Source: Ophiothrix spiculata
Lineage: Eukaryota; Echinodermata; Ophiuroidea; Amphilepidida; Ophiotrichidae
DNA length: 28,076 nucleotides
NCBI GenBank assembly: GCA_000969725.1
Contig: JXSR01S017047.1
Reading direction: 5' to 3' (one strand)
Part shown: positions 12,001 through 24,000 of the stretch, piece by piece
Position numbering within the stretch: position 1 is the stretch's first letter
Layout of the letters: every line of letters begins with the position of its first letter
Notes under the pieces: generated by a model
Database searches by the model: none
Told to the model about the DNA's origin: nothing
The model's input: the letters and a program-made list of their open reading frames with translations, nothing else
Translations under genes and position numbers: made by a program

Positions 12001-15000
12001 GTGAATAAAATATAACAAGTTAACAGAAGGACCACTGTAATTTTTCACCACATCAGGATTTGAAGTGGAGCTGAGAGGGCTCTTATGATCAAGATTACAG
12101 GGTATGCTGCAGTTTCAGAAGGTATTAAAAAGCTGTGAGCCCTTTCAGAGATTTTTGTACTCGCTGACAACTCCAATACTGGAGTGATTCTTGACAAAGC
12201 TTTGGCCAAGTGATGCCAGCTTGTCTGTAACTCCCCTCAAAAAAATTTATCTTTCCCAATACATCTGCAGCCATGTGTTGTGTTATGAGCCAGCTCTGAA
12301 ATTTTGAAAGAGTATTTACCAATGCTTGGTCAAGTTTTTAGCTATCTCTGAAATTTTGACAGCTAGAGTATCTACAGATTCTTTCTTGAGTTTGGCTATT
12401 TTGTTGATTAATATTAGTGTTAAAGGTGTAGGTTCCTATTTTAGGATGTGTATAATTTACTTTTAACAGATTGACTTTGACCTGAAAACCATTGTGGAAG
12501 GTTTCAACTTTAGCTTACAAGTGTCTTGTTTCTCCTGAGAGGCAAAAGAAAGTATGCAACCCTGGGGATGAGGCTGTTATGTAAATACAAAAGAAATGGA
12601 AAATAGGTATACCAATTAATTTTACATTTTGTGCTATATCTCCAAATCTATAAAGAATTTTAAGGTGAAATTTTGGATTCATAATCAGAAAAATATGGGC
12701 TTTCATTTGGCATCAAAAAATATACTACTTCCGGTTGAGCCCTGGGGGATGAGAATGTGATCTGAGCCTACACCTTTAATCATTATCCCAGGGGGGGGGG
12801 TACTCAATTTTGGTTTTGGTAGGGGTGTGCCGCTGGAAAATTTGAAGTACCACCCATGTTTATACCAATATTTAAGAAAAAGGGACCCATCCATATACCA
12901 AAATTTTGAGTCGAGTTTATATAAAAAATGAAATTTTCCCCAAAAATAAACGCTAATTTGGCGGAAATTTTCTGATTTTTGTTTGAAATTTAGAAAAAAA
13001 TCCAAAAGTTGCACCATTTTTGCGCAAATTTTAGAAAATTTTGGAAAACAGACCCATCAAAATACCACATTTTGCAAAGAAAAAGGAATTGAAATACCAG
13101 ACAGCCTGATTTCGCTACCCAAGTTTGCGGCACATCCCCATAATCACTTTTGTACTAAGTATCCCCCCCCCGGGATCAACATCCACCATTTTATTGCTAC
13201 TTATTCCATTTACTACCATGCATCCCTGATCAACGTTTTGCTTCCGTCTGTAGAATGCTAAATCTAATGTGCAGCCAGAGTTCATGGAGTTCTTACGCTC
13301 CCTGGGTTGGCCCGTAGACATCAACAAGCATGCCGGCTGGACTGGCAATCTATCCACCAGCTGGAAGATGTCGTTTAATGCATCCAATAAAGGCTCCAGG
13401 GAAGGTACGTATTGCTGGCAGGAATCAATGAATGTCCTTTTGTTGTTGTATATCGTCACCGTAATAAAATTATTGCCGAACTGATATTTTTCAGTTTAGA
13501 GAAAATCAAGAAAAACAATCTTGCGATTGACAATTTTCATTTTGATCTAGTAGCAGATGTTCAAGGTCATAGTTTTAAAAATATTCTCACAGTATTCTCT
13601 TAGTCTAAAGAACTGATTTATTCAAAAATCTCACTTTCGCCAAAATGTTAGTTCGGCAAGAATTTTATTAGCATGACGATATGCACCTTAGTAACCATAA
13701 ATAACTCTACACATGCACTTTTTAAGCAAAAGGAGGGGAAAAAAGCAATACCCCCAAAAATGTCATTGGAACATATGTATGTAGTAGTAAGCCAAGATTT
13801 AAAAATCCGGTTTTATCCCCGTCACAGGGGTGGCCGGATTAACCTCACACTTGCGGTAACCGCCCTCACTCCCTCCCTCCACCTCACTCGATTCAACGCG
13901 TCCTCCCTCCCCAACCCAACCCTTTTAATCTCTTCCTCCACCTGCATCCTCCAGGTCTTCCTCGGCTTGCTTTTCTACAAATATTCTGTAGAAAGGTCGT
14001 CATGTCAGTGCAAGAAAGTCGTATCTGCAATGCTTGCCCTGAGTTATATTTATTTTATGCCTTGTCACAAGAATGTGAAAAATCCCTCAAAATTTTTGTC
14101 AGTGGTTCTTGAAAGAATTCTTCAAATGGTTCTTCAGGTAACACTGTCACCTGAAGAACCATTTCAAAAACCACTGACCCAAGACTGGAGATTATAAAGT
14201 GTTTAATCCAAATTAATGACAAATGGCAGCTATTGCAGATACGACTTTCTTCAACTCACATGACGGGGCGACCTTACAAAATTTTAAGTTTGTCACAAAG
14301 TATATAATTCTTGTTTTGAAATACGGGTTTTTAAGTGTCGACTAATAGAAATGCAGAAAATATATATTTTTTCAAATGAGCATAATATTGATGAGAAAAG
14401 TTCTGTTTGATGGTCTTACAATAGACTGTTGATTGGTTGCTTGATAATTTGATTCAAAAGATGTTTATGTAGAGATCCTAGTGACTGTGCGGTATACTTT
14501 GAGCAACACTAAATAGGCGGGAATTATGAGGTTTTTCTTCATCCGCAAGTGAACGTGCGCGAGTCGCACATAAAATGCACGCTGTGTCTCCTGCAGTTGT
14601 ACTGTGTTCAGCATCGCATACGCTTTATCTGTATCAATTCATGATGTGAAGAGGCCCGCCTATTTGGTGTTGATCATTGTATAGTACCCATCATGATTTT
14701 GGCCCTTCTGAAACTTAAGCATGGATTAGATATATCAAAGAAAGACTTTGTGAAATTTAAAGTTACTCTATGGCATAACTAATTCTGAATGGATACGGTG
14801 ATTTAGCAACTTCTCTCTGATCCAGCATATATTGGAAATGTTAGGTCAAATTTCAAGTATCCATGTCTACTGCAAGAATTTTTTTTTTTAGAGAACAAAT
14901 AAAAATTGACAAATACAGGGCTGTCCAAGTAATGGTGTCTTTAAATTGTGGAACATACAATCTGCCATATTCAGATTATGTAACTTTGACCTGATTATTA

Positions 15001-18000
15001 AAGGGGCATTGGACAAAATTAAATTTTTTTATTTGTGGATGACTTGCACTTCATATTCTAGAAAACAATAGTCAATTATTAAAAATCTAGAAAATTTTGA
15101 TCAAACGTACAGAAAAGTCAAAAATTTTAATTTAATTTTGTTTGTTGATCTTGGGTATGAGGCTATTCTCTAAACGTATATATTTATGCTGTATATCATG
15201 AAAGAGCCAAATATTTGTTTGTAAAACATTCCTTTCACATCATATATTGCAGATAAATCAAAAGAAGTTTGAAGTTTGCATTAGATCTCCTGAAAAGGCC
15301 AATTTTAAATTTTCAACTATAGAGGGCAGTATTTATCGTTGTCGACAACGATAATTAGAAATAAAAGAATATCTTAATATTTTGATATAATGGGTTTGAA
15401 TTTGACTATGAAACTTTGCATACTGTCATTATTACCGCTAACACTTCAAATGATGCAAAAATCTCGAAATGAATGGGAAACAGTTTGGGGATGATGCTGA
15501 ACTTGTCAAATGCCCCTTTAAATTGTGGAACATACAATCTGCCATATTCAGATTATGTAACTGTGACCTGATAATAAAGTAAATGAGACCAACCTTGATC
15601 TACACAATACCCAGTCATATTGGTTGTTGAAAAGAGTCAGCCAATCATGTAATCTGTAGGATTAGATCTAGTAATCCACTCTGTGAAAATACATTGTATG
15701 TATAATAATATTGATTTTATCTGTTTGGTAGTTAGTGCGTGAGAGAGACAAGCACATTTTTGCTGCATTTACCAGGCAAAAACAAAAATTGTCATCGAAT
15801 TAAAGCTATATTTTAAGATCCTACAAACTGGGCACCCCCTATAGCTTATGACTTTTTTGTCTGACTCGGTTTGTGTTTGGTAGATATTGATACCCACCAA
15901 ACTGTTTGGCCAAACCTTGATTACTTTTTTTTGTTATGGCCATTTGTTGAATTGAATTCAGGATACTGAATTTACATCCACTTGTATAGTATAGTAATGT
16001 TAATGTGAGCATATAAAATAAGTCCAGTAAAAAAATATTAATATTCATGATTTTTCATTTTGAAATGTTTGAATTCAAATCTATTTTCGATCAAATCGTG
16101 CAATATAACTTTAATTTCTATATCCGCTGACAAGCACCTCGTTACACACTATACATTCATAGTAACATTCCCCTTACGGGAATCATATCCATTGATGCAC
16201 TCATTAAAGTCAATCTTTGAAATGAGTTCTGCGTTTCCCAGGGTTTTTACTTGTCAATTCATGTTGTCAAGTAGTACTCTGCGCTATAGGCAGCGTACTG
16301 CAATTCACGTTGGATGTGATTGGTTGGTTGTCACTGCGATCTATACACCAAATTCGCGTCGCTGGGTAAAATTGACCAGTCATGATGATCGTCATGAGCG
16401 AACTTTGTCAGGTGATTTCAATTTTGAATTACTCGTACACACGGACTGTGCAGAAGCTCGATTGTTTGAATATTTTGGACACAATTTTCAGGGAGCTCAT
16501 TTTGCAGGTTGGCTTTAAATTATTTCAACTTAATGTATGATGACCTTTGATGACAGCACGAAAGTCGATAACATTGAATCGACTCAATAATCACACTGCA
16601 TGAGCAGTTTAGCACCCATAGTTCCTGTGACCGTTTTTTTTTTCTTTGTTGGTGTCAACAGCTGCACAACTTAGCCAAAATTTGATTGCTATCTAAGTAA
16701 CTTAACCAGCACTTTCGTAGGCATGCTGGAATGATTTTTGTATAAACAATTTCTTTTTATCTAGTCAACAAACTGTTGACACAATTTAACTTGATTATTT
16801 TGTATCAATTTCTGCACCTTATGTTTATTATCATTGTTTATTTGTTTATGATTTTGATATTTATTTTGATCTCTGTTTTTTCGTTTCCTTTTTATTTTAT
16901 ACTACCATTGGGTGTTTATTAACATTGTTTGATAATTGTTGGTTTGTGTTGGAAATTACTGATTCACTTCAACTATCAAAAACCCGCACCTTTGGATCAC
17001 AATCCTCTTTTTCCATTTCACAACCACAACATTTTAATCACTGATCTATGCATTATAACTGTTGACCTTTGCATAATAACATGATTTTTGTGCAATAACC
17101 TTTCACCTTGACACTCTATGTAACCCTGCATACGTAGAGACCTGATAATAAAGTAAAAGAGACCAACCTTGATCTACACGATACCCAGTCATATTTGTTG
17201 TTGAAAAGAGTCAGCCAATCATGTAATCTGTAGGATTAGATCTAGTAATCCACTCTGTGAAAATACATTGTATGTATAATAATATTGATTTTATCTGTTT
17301 GGTAGTTAGTGCGTGAGAGAGACAAGCACATTTTTGCTGCATTTACCAGGCAAAAACAAAAATTGTCATCGAATTAAAGCTATATTTTAAGATCCTACAA
17401 ACTGGGCACCCCCTATAGCTTATGACTTTTTTGTCTGACTCGGTTTGTGTTTGGTAGATATTGATACCCACCAAACTGTTTGGCCAAACCTTGATTACTT
17501 TTTTTTGTTATGGCCATTTGTTGAATTGAATTCAGGATACTGAATTTACATCCACTTGTATAGTATAGTAATGTTAATGTGAGCATATAAAATAAGTCCA
17601 GTAAAAAAATATTAATATTCATGATTTTTCATTTTGAAATGTTTGAATTCAAATCTATTTTCGATCAAATCGTGCAATATAACTTTAATTTCTATATCCG
17701 CTGACAAGCACCTCGTTACACACTATACATTCATAGTAACATTCCCCTTACGGGAATCATATCCATTGATGCACTCATTAAAGTCAATCTTTGAAATGAG
17801 TTCTGCGTTTCCCAGGGTTTTTACTTGTCAATTCATGTTGTCAAGTAGTACTCTGCGCTATAGGCAGCGTACTGCAATTCACGTTGGATGTGATTGGTTG
17901 GTTGTCACTGCGATCTATACACCAAATTCGCGTCGCTGGGTAAAATTGACCAGTCATGATGATCGTCATGAGCGAACTTTGTCAGGTGATTTCAATTTTG

Positions 18001-21000
18001 AATTACTCGTACACACGGACTGTGCAGAAGCTCGATTGTTTGAATATTTTGGACACAATTTTCAGGGAGCTCATTTTGCAGGTTGGCTTTAAATTATTTC
18101 AACTTAATGTATGATGACCTTTGATGACAGCACGAAAGTCGATAACATTGAATCGACTCAATAATCACACTGCATGAGCAGTTTAGCACCCATAGTTCCT
18201 GTGACCGTTTTTTTTTTCTTTGTTGGTGTCAACAGCTGCACAACTTAGCCAAAATTTGATTGCTATCTAAGTAACTTAACCAGCACTTTCGTAGGCATGC
18301 TGGAATGATTTTTGTATAAACAATTTCTTTTTATCTAGTCAACAAACTGTTGACACAATTTAACTTGATTATTTTGTATCAATTTCTGCACCTTATGTTT
18401 ATTATCATTGTTTATTTGTTTATGATTTTGATATTTATTTTGATCTCTGTTTTTTCGTTTCCTTTTTATTTTATACTACCATTGGGTGTTTATTAACATT
18501 GTTTGATAATTGTTGGTTTGTGTTGGAAATTACTGATTCACTTCAACTATCAAAAACCCGCACCTTTGGATCACAATCCTCTTTTTCCATTTCACAACCA
18601 CAACATTTTAATCACTGATCTATGCATTATAACTGTTGACCTTTGCATAATAACATGATTTTTGTGCAATAACCTTTCACCTTGACACTCTATGTAACCC
18701 TGCATATGTAGACTTAGATCTCACTTCCACGTCTCTTCAACGTGAGCTGTGCACATTGTTTCATATTAATTATGATTTAGGTAGCGCCAACGAGGAAGAG
18801 ACCCATGGAGGCAGCATCTACAATGGCCGCAAGAAGATTTTGTACCACGCTGATGTCATATCAGAGATCGCCTTTGTTGTGCCCAGTTCTAAACCTGAGA
18901 GTCAGTTGGCTGAGGAAGATCAGAATTTGGACGACAATGGTAGGTGTTCTTTCTTATCATTAGGCCAAGAAAAAAAATTGTGTTGCTCTCAAGTGGATTT
19001 TTTTTTTTAAATAAATTGGTCGGTCGGAATTTTTTTTTTTTTTTAAAGCACCTAAATTATGAAATTTGGGTGCATTTTCCACTATTTTCAAAATATTTTC
19101 TCAAAAAACACCCAATCTAAGCAAAATTGCACAGCACGCTGATGAAATGTTTGATTTACCTGTATTACATTACATACAAAATTGTATACACAAGGCTCTG
19201 AATTTTATATGTCTGAAGGCTTTGAATATGTTTCTGAAGAGAGGGACTTTTTTGCTCTTACAATATTAGACAATCAAATCCATTGTAATTTTAACATTTG
19301 TATTTGTATTTTTTTTTTGAATTTGAAATCCATTTATTGCATTATTGTTTCTTACATTACTTGCTAAAATTTCTACTGAGATAACAAATAGAAGGGCTGA
19401 AAGAGGGCAACCTTGTCGAATTCCTCTCAAAAGATCGAAATACTTTGAATACCACCCCATATTTAGAATACTACTTGAACATTTACTATAAATACATTTG
19501 ATCTATTTCATAAAAACGGGATCATAGTTGAATTTTTTAAGCGTGGCAAATATGAAATTCCATTCTAGACTATCAAAAGCCTTTTCAAAGTCGAGGAAAA
19601 TAATAGACCCGGAAGAATTATTTTCCAACTGAAAAATCTAAAATATCATTTATAAGGTGGATATATTTTCTCCTATAAATCCTCCTTTAACATATGCTGT
19701 TTGATCAGAATTAATAATATTCGGTAAAATCGTATGAAGTTTTTTAGACAGAGCAGTTGTCAAAATTTTATAGTCAGTATTAAGTAAACTAATTGGTATC
19801 CAGTTCTTAATGTTAACATTATGCTGCTTCATGTATATTGGTTAAGCACTCAGCCTCTTAGAATATTTCAAATAGGATGACTGAAATATCCTTGATTTAC
19901 TTGTCCTACTGACCAAGATTGTCTCCTTTGGGATCCCTCTTTTTTCCCCAAGTCTCTGCTGGTTTAGACCCTTTGAATTTTGGCCAACTTCCCAACATAC
20001 TTACCAGCTGAGATGTCACCTCATTTACATCCTTAGGATGTCTTTGCTGAATAAAGAAATTGAAATCAAAATTTCTAAATGAAACTCTTCTGACTGACCA
20101 TACCCGTAAAAATGTTTATTTTTATTTTTGTGGCCTGTATAATGGTTGTTCTTAAAATGTCTGAATAGCCTTTAGAAGTTACTTGTTTTCTACTGCTCTG
20201 AATAAACACATTGCAGGAAGGACACCAAACATCCACAATGAGTACACTGCTGTCCGTAAAGGTTGAGAAGTGTTCAGTAGCACTTATGTTATATAAGTCC
20301 AAAGTGACACGCATTGTCACATGTTTAGTAGTGGCAATCATTTTGAACATTGGATTAAATGTTGCCTACCGTGATTCAGTAGTTGATTAGAGTTTCAAAT
20401 TGATTTGTTTTAGATGCTAATAGTGACACTAAGTCCACCACATCTACAACCACAACAAGCAGTCAACCCCTATCAGTAGACCTGGATCCACCTTCCACCC
20501 ACAGCTCCACCACTGGACCAGTGGGCACCTCCTTGGAGCGAGAGAGAAGTCGCAAGCTGTCTACACGGGGAGGGCTCATGTTGGGCCCCGAGGTACGCGT
20601 TATTGTGGCTTGGCTAGAGAACTTTGATGATCATGCCAGCTTCCCATTAGGTAAGTCAACTTGAGGGTTGGGTGCCTGAAAGGGGGGGGGGTACTCCTAT
20701 GACAAACTTACAGGACGTGCTTGTCAATTTTAAACTGTCATTTCCCAAATAACCCCTTATGAACTTTTGTTGGCTTATTTTAAACTCAATAACCCCCCCA
20801 GTTTTACCTTTCTTGAGTCCTTTTCGACTCCTCCTTTTTATGATTTTGTTGCTATTTCTCAACCTGATGACAATTAAAGGTGTTTTTACCTGTTTGTCCT
20901 TAATGAACACTTTTTACAACCATCATCACCCTTAATGACCTTAGTAATATACTGAATGACCTAAAATCTTTGGGAGTACATTTTTCACCTGTAAGGTCCT

Positions 21001-24000
21001 TACTCTTTATCACTTCAGACAGTGGGTGGATTCTATACCTGGACAAATCTACGGTAAAAAAACATTAAAAAATGTGTTACGCATTAAAACTGTGGTAAAA
21101 AACATGAGTCGTAACGGGGTCCGCTCGCCAGTCCGATGACTCGCTAGTCCGAAACTTTATTCAATGGGGAAAATATAACCTTGAAAAGGGCTCGCTAGTC
21201 CCGAAAATTAGCTCGCTAGTCCGAATATGAAAATAGGCTCGTCAGTCCGAATTGTTAAAACAGCTCGCTAGACATAATTTGAAAAACGGCTCGCTAGCCC
21301 GAAAAAAACAGCTCGCTAGTCCGAATATGAAAATAGGCTCGTCAGTTCATATTGTTAAATCATCTCGCTAGTCCGAATTTGAAAAACGGCTCGCCAGTCA
21401 GAATTTTAGAAACATCTCATTAGCCCGAATTTGAAAATAGGCTTGCTAGTCCAAATTTTCAAATAGGCTTGATAGTCTGAATTTAGAAATAGGCTCACTA
21501 GTCCGATTTTGAAAATAGCTCGCTAGTCAAGTTAAATTCGGACTAGGGAGCCTTTTTTAAAATTCGGACTAGCGAGTCTATTTTCTAATTCGGACTAGTG
21601 AGCTATCGGACTAGTGAGCTTTCGGACTGGCGAGCTGTCCCCGTTGTAACTACCTCACAAGCCTGGTTTGGTTTGTGCATAGTCTAAACATAAGCTTGTT
21701 TAGAGACATAAACGCTACATTGCATACACAATACATGCGTAATGCATTATTAATTTAGTGAGTAATGAGCAACATCGTATTTGTGTAAGTGTCCTTGACC
21801 ACATTCCTACACTGTTTGATAAATAGAGTGCTATTTAAATTGGTTTGACCAATGAAATTATAGAAATCATGTAGAGTAAAAGGATAATTTACAAAATAAT
21901 GTTGAATTACAGATGACCTGCTACCAGAGACTAGCACAGGCTTAGAACATCTGCTGAATCGTGAGCGAACCAGCACCAAGGGAACCGCTGAACCAGGGAT
22001 TGTGGTTGTGTATGTACATCCCTTGAAGACAGGGTTGTATAGAATTCACATTCGTGGAAAGTAAGTGTAGATCCAAAATTCTATATAGCATATAAACATA
22101 TGTTAAGTTTTTCTCATTATCACATTAAAAAATACATTCTATGATTCTGCACGGCTAGGAGTAAAAGATTAAGGTACAGTTTGTTAGAAAACAGGCCATC
22201 AATGTATTAGTGCTACTTGCCAAGCTTGTGTGATATTCGAGGGGTGCCCAGAGGAGGTTTTCAGAATATCCCACAATGCATTATTCTGATACACTTAGGT
22301 ATAATAGGCAAAAATGGTTTTCTGGACAAGGCGCTCTTAGGAATTTCAGAATTCCATTGAATAGTACTCATTCATATCTTTCCAGGGATGTGTTTCTTTT
22401 CACAATAGCCCAGTGTTTACCCATTGAGTTGAATTGGATTTGCAGGTATATTGTACAATTTTGCATTGCATCGTGGGATATTGTGAAAACCTCCTCTGAG
22501 GGGTGCCTTATGGTGCTTTCATACTAGTTGTTGCTTTGTAGCTCTGTCGTCTGTTTACATATTTTCGCACTGCTTTGCTTTGCTTAAGGACAAAAATTTT
22601 GTAGCTTTGAAAGTTGAAATCATTTTAACTTGAAAAACTCTGCTATCAATTATATTGTTAACATGTTTGTTGCTAAAAGGCATCAATGAGAACAAGCATA
22701 GATGTAGTTAGCTACCATGACAACTGGATACCATACGAAAAGTCTCTAAAAATCATGTAGTAAAGCGACAAAGCTATAAAACTACTCAGGTGTGGAAGCA
22801 GCATTGGCAAGGAATTTTGTTGCTGAAATATTTGACCATATTTAAAGGGACTGGCCTAGATTCTTCCCACTTATTTTTTACCTACATGTTTTTTTTTACT
22901 CTAATCGATAGAACATGTAAATAGTAATATAACCTACAAGTAGTTGTCCATGATTTTGAGGAATATTGGAGAAAATTGCAATTCTTTACCTACTTAAAAA
23001 AAAATTCGCCGGCGAAAAAAAGTGGTGTGAAAACAGTGTTTCTAGTTTGAAAACTTTAAAAAATCTTGTTTCTACACCTGTGATGGCCAAACAAATTATT
23101 TTTGATGAAATTGTTTCTCTTTTAATATGTATTAAATATTATCCAGGAGTTTTATTTGATCTTTTATCTGGTAAATCCATCTGAGGTACAAATTTAGGAT
23201 TTAGGAAACACAGGATAGTCACACCACCATCAAAGAACGATATATTGTATAGTTGTCTCTCAATTTGAGCCATTTGTGTGTAATATTTTTGCATTTTTAG
23301 GGATTTTATTATATTTTTTAGCTATATTTAGAGTATTTCCATAAGTTTTTAATTCTAGGTGGAATCTAGGCTAGTCCCTTTAAGCAATAAGTATTATTAG
23401 CTGACATTCTAACATGGATTGATGGATCTGTGAAAAATCTAGTGTTTTAAACTATTCATTCAAAGGACTTAACATACCATTATTTTGATGTTTTCTGAGC
23501 ACTGTATGTTGATTTTGTCCCCAGGCCATCTGTAGCTATACCTCTCGTGGATGGAATGGTTGTTAGCAGAAGAATTCTTGGTGTACTGGTCAGACAGACT
23601 GCCATCAACACATGCCATAGAAAACGCCTGGAAAGTGACTCGTAAGTTGCTGCATTCAAATCCCTTTTTTTTACTCTTATACATTCCCGGTCAAAAGTGT
23701 TTTCGCACAAAACCTTTTAACCAGCCATATCTCGAGAACCGTTCATCGTTTGCGCCATATTTTTTTGGATTTATATTATACATACATAGATCTAAAAAAC
23801 TCAACGAGAATTGCATTTACAATATTTAAAAATATGGTGTGCTAAATATATTGTATACTTTTTTCTGCGCATAAAAACGGAGATCAAATACATAACTGCA
23901 CATTTGTTGGAAAATTATAACTTGAAAATGTTCATAACGGCTACACGGTGATAACGAGCATTGAATAATAAACTACATAGGCACATATCAAAAAGTGTGT

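Noticed and set aside
12703..13261. ORFs of about 100 codons on both strands
   Set aside because: They lie within the ATCCC-G-run MITE and its flanks and contain low-complexity sequence without a recognisable domain.
16060..18092. Two identical 152-codon ORFs, with the GDFNFEL segment recalling a LINE endonuclease motif
   Set aside because: No other endonuclease motifs or supporting context, and the identity only reflects the 1,574-bp duplication. I did not call it a gene.
21110..21655. Regular short direct repeats resembling a CRISPR array
   Set aside because: Spacers are not unique, units are diverged, an inverted arm follows, and the host is clearly a eukaryote with spliced genes. It fits a foldback element.
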